A stretch of DNA of 64,000 bases from Owenia fusiformis (GCA_903813345.2 CAIIXF020000007.1:37408759-37472758), one strand, 5' to 3'. Shown: positions 24,901 to 34,458, counted from the first letter of the stretch. Made by a program: numbers and translations. The notes: generated by a model from the letters alone, not told the origin.

Positions 24901-26337
24901 TGGTAAGAAAATCGAAGGGATTGGTCTATAAAAAGCATCTGTGTAAAAAAGCGTCCATTACTTTTTGATCACCCCTCGTAGAGGGATATTTAGATTGAGG
25001 ATAAAATGTGTATGCTTTTATCAATAATAGGCTTGAATCAGAATCCCTTTTCAATTTTATTGTGATGTACGAGAGTGGGTTGTAAAGTAAGTTGCACTTT
25101 GACCTAATTCCAAAACAATACATCCAATCAACTTTTTAGATGATTAATTATGAAAGTTGCAACATTTTTGTAAGGTTTGTTAACTGTATCTCCTTTTTAG
25201 TGAACTTATGGTTGCTATGGATGTACAACGATCTTCAAGACAAATATATATTGGTAATTTGAACTATAATATACAGACTGGTGGGTTAAGAATTAAGTTT
25301 CCTTTTGAAAATAAGACTTGTAAAATTGTAAAATACCTTAAAGAGGCTTGTTTAAGGAAACGGCAGCTGATTTATAAAGATTCATGAAGATTTCATTTTT
25401 GTAATATATTTTGTTATTAATTCAACGTTATTAGAAGTGGTTGATAAGTCCATGATGAGTTGGGTTTCACATAAATGTTTATTTTGTATGATTATATGTA
25501 CACTGTGTCACTATAAATTAAACATGAAAATAAAAACAAACAAAAACATATAGAACCTAATGTGGAAAACTGAAAACCAAACCAATTATCGTACAGAGAC
25601 AGCTAGATAGCTATATAGATGATCTTGCGGTAACATCAAGCGGACATATTGTGACAGCGTGTGGTCCTCGTTACACCACAAAGATATATGACACCAATTA
25701 TACTCGTATCAAGGATATCGGCAAATATTTCAGGCATGTTACAGTTACAAGTGATGACCAATTAGTATTCACTGACTATTCTAGAACAATCTACTTCTAT
25801 ACAGCAGACGGCAATCATATACGCAACATAGCCGTCAACGTGTCTCCATCTTCACTACGTGGTATTACTACACTATCTACTGGTCAGTTAGTCGTATGCG
25901 ATGAAACTACAAAGAGAGTGTATAGTGTTGATTCCTATACTGGGGTTGCAACACCAATCTCTGCTTTTGGTTCGTTTGCATTTCCTATGTATGTGGCAAC
26001 AAACAGCAAAAGCATTGTTATAGTTAGCGACTATTCCGGACATTCTATAAAAGGGTTGGATCAAACTGGTAATGTCCTATTCAATTACGGTACACGTGGA
26101 TCAGGGGAGGAGCAGTTGGATTATCCCTGTGGTGTCGTCACAGACGCAAGGGACTACATCGTGGTAGCAGACAGCTACAACAACAGGATTCATCTGCTTA
26201 CCGGCATGTTCCATAGTTACCTCCTAACAGGTACTGATGGTGTGAACTACCCAAATGCTGTTTCTATCAATCAAGCAGGGCAGCTATTGGTTGGGGATCT
26301 CAATGGAAATTTATTCATTATCACATACAGGGAATAA
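18890..26337 (+). CDS. Type II membrane receptor: tail-TM-spacer-EGF-EGF, probably ending in NHL
   Basis: Exons: 5'UTR ending 18994 (GTGAG donor); 19297-19643 with ATG at 19322; 19896-19991; 20108-20221; 20463-20576; and, by inference, the NHL exon to 26337. All internal junctions are phase 1. The first coding exon gives an 80-residue hydrophilic tail without signal peptide, then a TM helix (about residues 81-103, [14 protein letters not shown]) preceded by a KCDWK basic flank, so the C-terminus should be extracellular. The tail carries YATL and NPTYENL motifs. The third exon is a short spacer ([21 protein letters not shown]). The two EGF domains each have six Cys and a [14 protein letters not shown] start, the calcium-binding pattern. 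Joining to NHL rests on phase and proximity only, across a 5 kb intron with transposons. Confidence 0.7.
19297..19643 (+). CDS. Receptor exon: cytoplasmic tail and transmembrane helix
   Basis: Acceptor TTGCATAG, ATG at 19322, donor CAAG|GTAATG. Encodes about 107 residues. Paired YxxL motifs lie at residues 44-47 (YATL) and 61-64 (YENL, within NPTY), separated by 13 residues. The LPKRQ...FLLKC(D/K)WK juxtamembrane segment and the GGVFQ end are shared with the minus-strand paralogue. A Gln sits in the TM helix where the paralogue has Glu. Confidence 0.85.
19896..19991 (+). CDS. Receptor exon: short extracellular spacer
   Basis: Phase 1-1 exon encoding about 32 residues with [19 protein letters not shown], homologous to the longer spacer exons at 60208-60387 and 55522-55701 (minus). 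It contains one N-glycosylation sequon (NLT). The heptad-like hydrophobic pattern suggests an oligomerising helix (inference). It lacks the N-terminal FVEGETK part present in the paralogues. Confidence 0.75.
20108..20221 (+). CDS. Receptor exon: EGF-like domain 1
   Basis: Phase 1-1 exon: [18 protein letters not shown] ... [17 protein letters not shown]. Six cysteines in EGF spacing. The D-I-D-E-C start is typical of calcium-binding EGF, and a single EGF per exon is the usual animal arrangement. Confidence 0.9.
20463..20576 (+). CDS. Receptor exon: EGF-like domain 2
   Basis: Phase 1-1 exon: [19 protein letters not shown] ... [16 protein letters not shown]. Same cysteine plan as the preceding exon and very similar at the nucleotide level, so a recent exon duplication. 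The next certain receptor-like exon downstream is the NHL exon near 25.6 kb. Confidence 0.9.
21931..22096. repeat. GC-rich hairpin MITE
   Basis: TATAGACC...CAGAGCAGGGTT...TAGTTTCGAATAA on the left pairs with the complement on the right. The loop is CGTTCGGGG-rich. Stem about 60 bp with few mismatches. Notably GC-rich against the AT-rich background. Confidence 0.75.
22182..22310 (+). mobile_element. tRNA-derived SINE (copy 1)
   Basis: Shares CTCTAGTCAGATC, GGGGTTGTCGAGTTGGC, GAGAGGGCTTG and GTGCTCCTTG with 59704-59851. The GTTGGCTGAGAGGGCT block looks like an RNA polymerase III box A of a Leu/Ser-type tRNA. The box B segment seen in the other copy is largely missing here, so this copy is probably dead. 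Confidence 0.65.
22542..24978 (+). mobile_element. Mariner element split by a nested insertion
   Basis: TA flanks (22540-22541, 24979-24980) and ends CGAGGGGTGATCA / TGATCACCCCTCG. The left TIR is 22542-22681 continued at 24045-24113; the right TIR is about 24770-24978. Removing the nested 22682-24044 piece restores a continuous TIR of about 207 bp. The interior plus strand near 24320-24540 has a decayed transposase: [13 protein letters not shown], then a region corresponding to the SPDLAPCDFF box with stops. Termini are related to those of 4034-5122. Confidence 0.8.
22682..24044. mobile_element. Nested pogo-like element
   Basis: Begins CAGTAGAACCTGTGTAAGTGG and ends with the imperfect complement CGCAGGTTTTACTG. 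TA at 22680-22681 and 24045-24046. Subterminal zones repeat a GTGTTCCACTTA(C/T)GGAGG motif several times on each side. No transposase ORF in the 1363 bp, so non-autonomous. Confidence 0.7.
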
Positions 26338-27740
26338 GGTAAATATAACATAATGACAATAAGCATTCAATTCTACTACACTATTACATGAATATCATAA
26401 TGCATAAAAATACAAATCTCCACTAAAATTAAAAGTTATATACAATAATGTTATTTCAAAACCTTTCACTGAACATAGTTCCAATAAGTAGAGATAATGT
26501 ATTTAACACGGAGGAAGGAATTGTGTCTGACAGATACTACGCTGAAGAACATTAAACCTGACCAGTATTAGGATTACATATACGTATTGTACTTCGTTTT
26601 CTTGTCTTTCATAATGACGAATGATTACTGCTGTAATGGTTAACAGCAGTACATTTATCCTTATGCTGACCAGTGTCAACACTTTCTTATTTTCAATTGG
26701 TCAGTTTTAAAATTGGTAAATAAATTTACCAAGAAGAAGATAACAATTTTCGGAATAGATCATTTAAAAATGTGCACTTGTTTGCCGAATCAACGAAAAT
26801 AAAAACATGAATCGATAAATCTAAAATATTTAAATATCAAATTACATTCTGCTTTATCATTGTGTTTCAGTTCAAATTCTGATGTTTGACAAGCGATTCC
26901 AGAACACTGAGCTTTTCAACAAAACTTACTTTCTATTATATTGGATCATCAAGCTTCGGGCATGTCCCGAGTTAGTGATTGAGCGTGGGAGCCGACGATG
27001 CTATGTACAACGCAACCTTATAATCATAATGGTTAGTGAAGACACACCATTGATCTGATGATCAAGATGCGGGCAAGATGATCAAGATGCGGGCATGTCC
27101 AAACATTGTAATTGAGCATGGAGACCGACGGTGACTGTGCTAAACGAAAGCTTATAATCATAATAGTTAAGGATTTTATGCTAACAACTACAACTGACGT
27201 AAACCCTGAGTGCTATGAAGAATAATTACTCTACATATCATAATGATAATGTAATACTCGCATGAATCATAGCGATGAACACCTTGCAACACAAATGGAA
27301 CGGTATCAATAGGATGGAGATTCAAATGAAGGAAGTAATACTCAGACGTTTTGCGACATTATGGTATTGTAAATAACAATATGAAACGCTCACAATATTA
27401 TCCTGGGTACCATCATTGAATATAAGTTCACAAATATTCCCTTTTTAAATTTGATCATACTCTTTCTAGACCTTTCTGAAATTTTCTCCTTTCAAAGGGA
27501 GAATTGAAAGACTTTCTAGTTTCGACGGAGCCCTACAAAGTACATATCTCTTTTCATTTTGTGAGTCTATTCTACAAAATAGCAATTTATTGTATGGAAA
27601 TATCTGTGTACAGAACATTTAAACTGTATTGTATTGGGCATATACTTTATTGTAAAGAACAATTTAATCTAAAATGGCTCAAAACAATATTGGTTAAAAA
27701 ATCAACATTATTTTGCTGGATTGTAGACAAAAAATATTGT
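25571..27740. repeat. Segmental duplication, copy 2 (interrupted)
   Basis: Matches 14,417-16,700. Similarity breaks at about 27,740 and resumes at about 34,150-34,218, so roughly 6.4 kb, including the gypsy element and a MITE, was gained in copy 2 or lost in copy 1. Confidence 0.75.
25590..26337 (+). CDS. NHL beta-propeller terminal exon (copy 2)
   Basis: The propeller from about 25,614 to the TAA at 26337 is open and closely matches copy 1 ([45 protein letters not shown]), with a two-residue deletion (TPDG to TG). Proposed C-terminal domain of the type II receptor beginning at 19.3 kb. The acceptor is doubtful: at the position aligned to copy 1's TTACAG, copy 2 has ATATAG and a net +2 nt before the conserved KPI segment, which puts a stop in every entry from that site. 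A phase-1 acceptor AGCTAG at about 25,608 would read DSYIDDLAV and is a possible substitute. Either a slightly shortened functional exon or a recent pseudo-exon. Confidence 0.7.
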
Positions 27741-28477
27741 ACATGTTACAGTAGTGAGCTACACGTGTATTATATTCTACTATATTCACCTATAGTTTAA
27801 TTTGTAATCTATGCTTGCTGTATATGTTGAGCTATTCTTTATTAGAGATATTAGGTCAAGGTCACAATGACATTATACACTGTATCAGGGGGGGGGGGGG
27901 GATTTCCCAAAGATGCCCTATCATATTAGCACGTTCGAAAACAAATTTTATAAACAGGCCTCAATTTTCCGTTGAAATGGATCTCCAAATGTTCACTTTA
28001 GTTTTATGAGTATTCTCTACAAGTATGGATCGAGTAACTTCAATAGTATTACCGTAGGTTTGAAATGACGATGTTGAACTGATGTAAACGCCATTCGCAC
28101 GATTTAAAATTTAACTCTGCGCATGCGCAGCACTGAGAGAGCATGTGCCCATGATTGTTCACGTGATCGAATCCTGCAATTTGATTGGAGATGATGTAAT
28201 GGGGAATCCCCGAATACGATAGAATATGAAAGAATTATGGGAGCTACTCACTCCTCCTGCACTGTATCTTGTAAATAGAACTGAACTGAATGACTCATTA
28301 ACCCTTGACCATCCAGAGAGTTCTAAAAATTATAACCATTCATTAAAATTTAATCATGTCACTAAAGATGTCCAATCAAGATGTAGTTCCAGAAGATTAG
28401 TTTCTGGATCATTCTTTCACATTATAAAAAGAACAGCACAGTGACTCTCATTAGCAGATAATTTAGTCATCATAACT

Positions 28478-28765
28478 CACACTACCCTACCACGTGACCA
28501 CATTTAAAAAAGGATACAGGGTACAGTTAAGTTGCAAATGGAGCGGGTATTCTCTATATTTGTCCATTGGGCTTTTCTGGTAATAATACGTTGCAAACTG
28601 CTCGATGAATCTATAAAATGTATAGTAGAACACTTGGAATATATTTAAAATCTAGTATAACTTCAGAACTATGGAAATAAACAAACGTCCTCCATTTGCA
28701 ACTTCACTGTCGCCTGTATTTCTTTTAAAGGAATACAGGATACAGTATGGGGGTATAGTAGTGTG
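28478..28765. mobile_element. Short CACACTACCC-family MITE
   Basis: Ends CACACTACCCTACC and GGTATAGTAGTGTG, flanked by AACT on both sides. The subterminal CAGGGTACAGTTAAGTTGCAAATGGA-like stretch is shared with the 1158-bp relative at 56835-57992. Non-coding. Confidence 0.6.
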
Positions 28766-28884
28766 AACTGGACATCTCAAAGGAACTATTTAAAGCAGAC
28801 ACCTACTGTGGGAACATTTATAACACTACAAACATACAACCTGAGGACTGTATATTACAACACACACTCTATATGGATTATCAT

Positions 28885-29040
28885 AAACATTCGTGGATTC
28901 TCAAACATTTGTGGATTATCATCAAACATTATTGGATTATCATCAAACATTTGTGGATTATCATCAAACATTATTGGATAAGAACATTATAGGATTACGA
29001 CGAACATTATTGGATTATTATAAACATTGGAGAACTATTA
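28885..29040. repeat. 21-24 bp tandem repeat
   Basis: Units of TTATTGGATTATCATCAAACA / TTTGTGGATTATCATCAAACA repeat about six times, degenerating to the right, immediately before the gypsy insertion site. Confidence 0.8.
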
Positions 29041-29089
29041 ACGATTATTGAAACATTTCGTGATCTGGAACATTCTCAAGGATCGTCAA

Positions 29090-29239
29090 TGTCATATAAT
29101 CATGTAGACTAAAGTTATAGTATCCCTTTAAATGTGATGTGACGTCATAGCCTCGTTCTGGATTCAATAAATGACTGATAATGTAGAAACTGTTTCCGTT
29201 TATGCTCTGTTACAACTCGGTGTTTATTGTCTCATTACA
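29090..29239 (+). repeat. 5' LTR of the gypsy element
   Basis: 150 bp, TG...CA. Contains the palindrome TGACGTCA (29140-29147), a CRE/ATF-type site, and AATAAA (29166-29171), a likely polyadenylation signal. Confidence 0.95.
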
Positions 29240-29298
29240 TGGTGTCAGATTAAAGTAATTCACGTCAACTTAAGGACTAGAACATTAACTACATTAAG

Positions 29299-31956
29299 AT
29301 GGCATACAAGTTGGAACCACCGCCGAATTTCGACGCTACACAACCAAAAGAGTGGAGATTCTGGAAAGCTCGATGCACTCGCTTCAGAACTGCTTCAAAA
29401 CTTTCCGACGAGTCGGAGGAAAATCAAGTCAATGCTTTGCTGTATATTATGGGGCCGAAGTCAGAAACTATATATAATACGTTTACATACTCTGAGACGG
29501 AGAGTAAGGACAAATACGCAGACGTTATTGCCAAGTTTGATGAGTATTTCGTGCCCAAAATCAACGTCATTGATGAACAGCGAAAGTTTCACTGCATTGA
29601 ACAGGGTGACAGTTCAGTTGATTGTTATTTGCGCTCACTGTATGAACAGGCGGAAATATGCGCATTCGACAAAAAGGACACTGAAATCATGCATCAGTTC
29701 GTTAATTGTCTTAAGTACTCGGATTTAACAAACAAAATCAAGCTCATGGATTATAGTAAGCTGACTTTGCATAAATGTGTTGAACTTGCACGCATCAGGG
29801 AAGCCGTTGGGAATAATTCGTCGACCCCACAGAATATTGATCACGTGACAAGAAAGGGGCGTGGCCGAGGTAAGACATTCAAAAACAGGAAATTTGAACA
29901 ATCCAAATCTTCTGGTGAACATTCAAAATCATCTGATTCGCCTTGTGGCAATTGTCTTACTGTTCATAAGCCAAGGAATTGTCCTGCATATAACAAGAAG
30001 TGCAATTTCTGTTCCTGTTTGGGTCATTTTAGCAGAGCCTGTCGCAAGAAAAACAATAAAAAGATTCATGAAGTCAACAGTGATCATGATACCAGTGATA
30101 CCCACAGTGATGATATCAACTTGGATGCAGATTCTACTACAGACTATGCGTTCCTGGGACAACTACATGAAAATGCAGATTCATCGTGTGATTCTAATAG
30201 TGTTTCAGTGCCAGATGAGCCGGCATGGCTTGTCAGTGTGAAGGTAGGTGGTATTTTCACAGGTACATTCAAAGTAGACTCAGGTGCTGATGTCACTATT
30301 ATGTCCTTTTCTGATTACAAAAAGATTCCAGACCGTCCAGGTTTGTCCCCTTCCAAGACTAAACTTTCAAGCCCAGGGGGTATTGTCAAATGTCTGGGAG
30401 TGTTTACTACTACATTATCCTTACCAGATCAGCCTAATAAACGATTTAAAGCCAAGATACATGTTGCTAATACACATGCTGGGATTAACTTACTATCTCG
30501 GGGTTGTTCTGTGTCAATGGGACTTATCAAGCGTCTATGTAGCCTAACTTCTGTTGTTAGGAAATTGACTGGTTCTGACATACAAGACAAATACTCTGAC
30601 TGTTTCGGTGAGATTGGTAAATTGACGTGTGAACCTTTACATATTGAGCTTAATGATGATCTTACATGTAAGCCTTATGCTGTTACTACATCGCGTCGTG
30701 TGAGTTTACCATTACTTCCTAAAGTGAAATCGAAACTTGAGAAACTTGAGAGTCAAGGGGTCATATCAAAAGTTACAAAGCCTACGGATTACTGCGCGCC
30801 GATCGTGGTCGTTGAAAAGAAAAATGATTCGGAACCTAGACTCTGCGTAGATTTGAGACAGTTGAATAAAAATGTGAAAAAAGAGAAATACATGCTTCCT
30901 ACTTCAGATGAAATTCTTCACAAACTTAATGGCTCAACTGTTTTCTCAGTTCTGGATGCTTCTAACAGTTTTCTCGGACTTCCTTTAGATGAAGAATCGT
31001 CATACCTTACTACATTCATTACACCATTCGGTAGATATAAATTTAACAGAATGCCATTTGGGTTGAACTTCGCTAGTGAAAGTTATCAACGTCGCATGGC
31101 GGAAATATTCAGAGGTGTTGATGGTGCTGAAATCGTGATAGATGATATCATTGTACATGGCCGAGATCAGGCAGAACATGATCGAAGATTAAAAGTTGTT
31201 ATGGAAATCATTCGAAAATCCGGTATCAAGCTTAACAAGCGGAAATGTCGATATTCGCAACCAAGCGTGACTTTTGTAGGTAATACTATATCAAAAGAGG
31301 GTGTTTCACCTACTGCTGAACATGTCAAAGCAATCATGAATTTAAATGAACCTACAAATGTGTCTGAATTGAGAAGATTTCTGTGTATGTTAAACTTCTT
31401 ATCAAAGTTTATACCACACATGTCTACTGTAGCTGCTCCGCTATATGAATTACTTCGTAAAGATACTGCATTTGTGTGGGAGCAGGCACAAAAGAAAGCT
31501 TTTACTGATTTGAAACAATGTGTAAGTAAGGCACCAGTACTCGCATTTTACAATGTAGATCTACCTACTAAGGTAAGTGCAGATGCTTCTAGCTTTGGTT
31601 TGGGTGCTTGTTTATTACAGAAACATGAATCAGAGTGGAAACCTGTTGCTTTTGCTTCTCGTACCTTATCAAACACTGAGAGAAACTATGCTCAAATTGA
31701 GAAAGAGTGTCTAGCTTCTGTGTGGGCCTCTGAGCATTTTAGTAAATTCCTGACAGGACTGGGTGAGTATATTATTGATACAGATCACAAACCACTTGTT
31801 CCTTTGATCAATTCTAAGGCAATTGATGATGTGCCTATCAGATGTCAAAGATTACTGATACGCCTTATGCGATTCAATTGTAAAGCTCAATGGGTACCAG
31901 GTAAAGATATGTCTATAGCAGATGCCTTGAGTCGTGACCCATTACCAGATACTTGA
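29299..31956 (+). CDS. Gag-Pol part 1: Gag, protease, reverse transcriptase, RNase H
   Basis: 885 codons from ATG 29299 to TGA 31954-31956. Gag-like N-terminus, then a CX2CX4HX4C zinc knuckle (about 30001-30045), an aspartic protease with VDSGAD (about 30274), RT with the catalytic VIDDI (about 31137), and RNase H with SADASSFGLGA and the tether end ADALSRD. Gag and Pol share one frame. The stop lies between RNase H and integrase, and the frame continues open afterwards. The TGA is either a nonsense mutation in an otherwise intact young copy or a readthrough point. Its 3' context TCT is not the classic readthrough CTA. Confidence 0.95.
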   Translation: MAYKLEPPPNFDATQPKEWRFWKARCTRFRTASKLSDESEENQVNALLYIMGPKSETIYNTFTYSETESKDKYADVIAKFDEYFVPKINVIDEQRKFHCIEQGDSSVDCYLRSLYEQAEICAFDKKDTEIMHQFVNCLKYSDLTNKIKLMDYSKLTLHKCVELARIREAVGNNSSTPQNIDHVTRKGRGRGKTFKNRKFEQSKSSGEHSKSSDSPCGNCLTVHKPRNCPAYNKKCNFCSCLGHFSRACRKKNNKKIHEVNSDHDTSDTHSDDINLDADSTTDYAFLGQLHENADSSCDSNSVSVPDEPAWLVSVKVGGIFTGTFKVDSGADVTIMSFSDYKKIPDRPGLSPSKTKLSSPGGIVKCLGVFTTTLSLPDQPNKRFKAKIHVANTHAGINLLSRGCSVSMGLIKRLCSLTSVVRKLTGSDIQDKYSDCFGEIGKLTCEPLHIELNDDLTCKPYAVTTSRRVSLPLLPKVKSKLEKLESQGVISKVTKPTDYCAPIVVVEKKNDSEPRLCVDLRQLNKNVKKEKYMLPTSDEILHKLNGSTVFSVLDASNSFLGLPLDEESSYLTTFITPFGRYKFNRMPFGLNFASESYQRRMAEIFRGVDGAEIVIDDIIVHGRDQAEHDRRLKVVMEIIRKSGIKLNKRKCRYSQPSVTFVGNTISKEGVSPTAEHVKAIMNLNEPTNVSELRRFLCMLNFLSKFIPHMSTVAAPLYELLRKDTAFVWEQAQKKAFTDLKQCVSKAPVLAFYNVDLPTKVSADASSFGLGACLLQKHESEWKPVAFASRTLSNTERNYAQIEKECLASVWASEHFSKFLTGLGEYIIDTDHKPLVPLINSKAIDDVPIRCQRLLIRLMRFNCKAQWVPGKDMSIADALSRDPLPDT

Positions 31957-33444
31957 TCTAGCTATGATACAGCTTATGATACTGATATGAATCAGTACTT
32001 GTGTTCTGTTGATAGAAATAGACCCATATCAGATCAACTACTTGAGAGTATACGTGACATGACTTCTCAGGATGTACAGTTACAGTTGGTAAGTAAGTAC
32101 ATTGCCATTGGCTGGCCAGACAGTATTAAATCAGTACCACCAGATGTAAAACCATATTTTTCAGAACAGGGGTCGCTTAGCCTATACAATGGTTTGATTA
32201 CTCATGGTTCTAGAATATTAGTTCCTGTGTCACTTCGTTCTGAAATTTTAGACAAGATTCACCAAGGTCACTTAGGTATAACCAAATGTAGACTACGTGC
32301 CAATCAGTCAGTATGGTGGCCAGGTATTAGTAGAGATATCTCAAAAATAGTCAATCAGTGTGAACACTGTCAGAAATATAACCATACACAGAGACATGAA
32401 TCACTTATTCCTACTACATTGCCAGACAGACCATGGAGTTTGTTAGCAGCTGACTTATGTGAGTATGACAGCAAACACTGGTTAGTGGTTGTTGATTATT
32501 TTTCTCGATATCCTGAACTCGTGTGTCTTAACAAGAATACAACTTCAAAGAATGTCATTGATAAAATGAAAAACATTTTTGCAAGATTTGGCATACCAGA
32601 TTGCGTCAATTCTGATAACGGACCGCAATTCGCAAGTGAGGAATTCGCTTCATTCGCGAAACAATACAATTTTGAACATGTTACTTCCTCGCCGCATTTC
32701 GCACAATCAAATGGACTCGTTGAACGCGGAGTTCAAGTAGTAAAGCGCGTTTTATCGCAGTCGGATCCATTTTTGGGATTGTTAGCCTATCGTAGTTCAC
32801 CACATATGTCCACCGGGATTTCACCAGCTCAGCTTCTAATGGGTAGAAAAATCAAAACTACGATACCGACATTACCAAAGACATTAAAACCAAAATGGAC
32901 CAATTTGAAACAAGTTGCAAAAACAGACAATCATGCAAAATTATCGCAGAAATATTATCATGATAGACATCACGGTGTAAGACCACTGACACAGTTAAAT
33001 CTGGGGGAACGTGTGCTTGTTAAAACTGATCGGGAAAATACATGGAGTACTAAGGGCATTGTTAAATCCCTAGATAGTCCAAGATCTTATCTTATAAAGA
33101 CTGAGAAGGGAGGGATTATCAGGCGTAACAGGCGTCATTTAATGCCAGATTCCACTTACTCTAAAAATCCTATCCCTGAACCAAGCTTTATCCCAGATAT
33201 TCCTATCAAACCGGATGTGTCTCAATCCTTGAATAATAGCCCTATGAAGGCTACAGTTCATAATGCACCAACTACTACTTTGAGTTTGCCTGGTGTTGAT
33301 CCACCAATACCTACACCTATATTTAATGAGCCTATGAATAGGTCTGTTATAGTGAATTCACCAGTGAAGGTTACCCCACCAGGAATACAGACTCGCTCTA
33401 GGTCTGGTATTGTGGCAGATAAACCAGCCAGATTTAAGGAATGA
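31957..33444 (+). CDS. Pol part 2: integrase, same frame after an in-frame TGA
   Basis: Open in the same frame as part 1 from the codon after the TGA; the first ATG is at 31987, to the stop at 33442-33444. Zinc-binding HHCC domain (HQGHLG ... CEHCQ), then the DDE core: D in LAADLCEY, D in NSDNGPQF, E in NGLVERGV. The C-terminal part has a GERVLVKT-type segment as in gypsy integrases and a proline-rich tail. It would not be made as a Pol fusion unless the TGA is read through. Confidence 0.95.
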   Translation, partial: SSYDTAYDTDMNQYLCSVDRNRPISDQLLESIRDMTSQDVQLQLVSKYIAIGWPDSIKSVPPDVKPYFSEQGSLSLYNGLITHGSRILVPVSLRSEILDKIHQGHLGITKCRLRANQSVWWPGISRDISKIVNQCEHCQKYNHTQRHESLIPTTLPDRPWSLLAADLCEYDSKHWLVVVDYFSRYPELVCLNKNTTSKNVIDKMKNIFARFGIPDCVNSDNGPQFASEEFASFAKQYNFEHVTSSPHFAQSNGLVERGVQVVKRVLSQSDPFLGLLAYRSSPHMSTGISPAQLLMGRKIKTTIPTLPKTLKPKWTNLKQVAKTDNHAKLSQKYYHDRHHGVRPLTQLNLGERVLVKTDRENTWSTKGIVKSLDSPRSYLIKTEKGGIIRRNRRHLMPDSTYSKNPIPEPSFIPDIPIKPDVSQSLNNSPMKATVHNAPTTTLSLPGVDPPIPTPIFNEPMNRSVIVNSPVKVTPPGIQTRSRSGIVADKPARFKE

Positions 33445-33856
33445 TTGATAGTGCTATATGATGTAGTTATGATTCATATAGAAAGTGTTAAACATAGAGT
33501 AATGTGCTGACAGTGACAGTTGTAGCATACACATTACTAGTTATCATAATAGATGTCATTTACATCTATGGACTTCTGTTTATTTACATTATTTACATTA
33601 TATATAGTTATACATACTGTGTTTGTATTAAGACATTCAACTTGAGAAATCATTTCTACATAAACTGATTTGTTTACATACATCGGCATAGAGACACTTA
33701 AAGTGATTATGAAACACATATAGAGTATCAGACTTTATATTTGCAAGCTGGACATAACATTTATATATACTTCAATGATACAGTGATCTTACTCCACTAT
33801 GGTATATTGAGTTGATCTTAGTTACTTATATTGTGCTCAATATGCTTGAAGGGAGG

Positions 33857-34006
33857 TGTCATATAATCATGTAGACTAAAGTTATAGTATCCCTTTAAAT
33901 GTGATGTGACGTCATAGCCTCGTTCTGGATTCAATAAATGACTGATAATGTAGAAACTGTTTCCGTTTATGCTCTGTTACAACTCGGTGTTTATTGTCTC
34001 ATTACA
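33857..34006 (+). repeat. 3' LTR of the gypsy element
   Basis: No base difference seen relative to the 5' LTR, including TGACGTCA at 33907-33914. Followed by the target duplication GTCAA. Confidence 0.95.
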
Positions 34007-34218
34007 GTCAACGACATTTATCTACATCTCATAAGTATTGACTTTTATATATATTATTGTTTTCGCATTTAGTTTTCAAAAATATATTACTGTACATTGT
34101 TATAAATTAATTGCTGTTTTTACTTTCTGTTATATTTCGAACGTAACATACAGAATAATACACCGTGTGGTATAAAAACATGAAAAATATAATCTTAGCG
34201 ACCACAGGCAAATCACCT

Positions 34219-34458
34219 ATTATCATAAACCCAGGGGAGAGGTTTCATTTTGAAATTGCCGCTGATTCGGCTGTTGTGATTAATAGATTAGAGGAGAAAC
34301 GATTGAAGTTGATGTAAAGAACCATATTTTTGAAGCAGTGTTACATTACGCAGAAGCTCCATATAATGCCGATTGGGACAGTGTTGTAACAAGGGAGAAA
34401 TCTATGTGCAATGTAAACAGAACATATCTTGTTGTCAATTACTCTGATGCGGGTATGT
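34219..34458 (+). pseudogene. Exon-like fragment with a frame break
   Basis: From about 34,219 one frame reads IIINPGERFHFEIAADSAVV, and a different frame from about 34,296 reads GETIEVDVKNHIFEAVLHYA ... TYLVVNYSDA up to a GTATGT donor at 34,459. Both halves look coding and a frame change near 34,290 separates them. Alternatively the second half is an exon on its own, using an AATAG acceptor at about 34,289. The end, LVVNYSDAG, recalls the end of Ig-like domains, but I do not assign a family. It lies between the duplicated flank and the big surface gene. Confidence 0.4.

Larger units (their letters stand above)
29090..34006 (+). mobile_element. Complete Ty3/gypsy LTR retrotransposon
   Basis: A 4917-bp element with two 150-bp LTRs (29090-29239, 33857-34006) that are identical by eye. 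Each begins TG and ends CA, and both sides carry the 5-bp target duplication GTCAA (29085-29089, 34007-34011). A primer-binding-like TGGTGTCAGATT follows the 5' LTR directly. A purine tract GAAGGGAGG precedes the 3' LTR. Internal order gag, protease, RT, RNase H, integrase defines Metaviridae. There is no envelope-like ORF. Identical LTRs imply a recent insertion. Short LTRs and a gag-pol fusion recall Mag-like elements, but the clade is not proven. Confidence 0.95.

Noticed and set aside
33537-33719. Possible envelope-like ORF before the 3' LTR
   Set aside because: Only 60 codons on the opposite strand, no signal peptide or TM plan. The element has no env.
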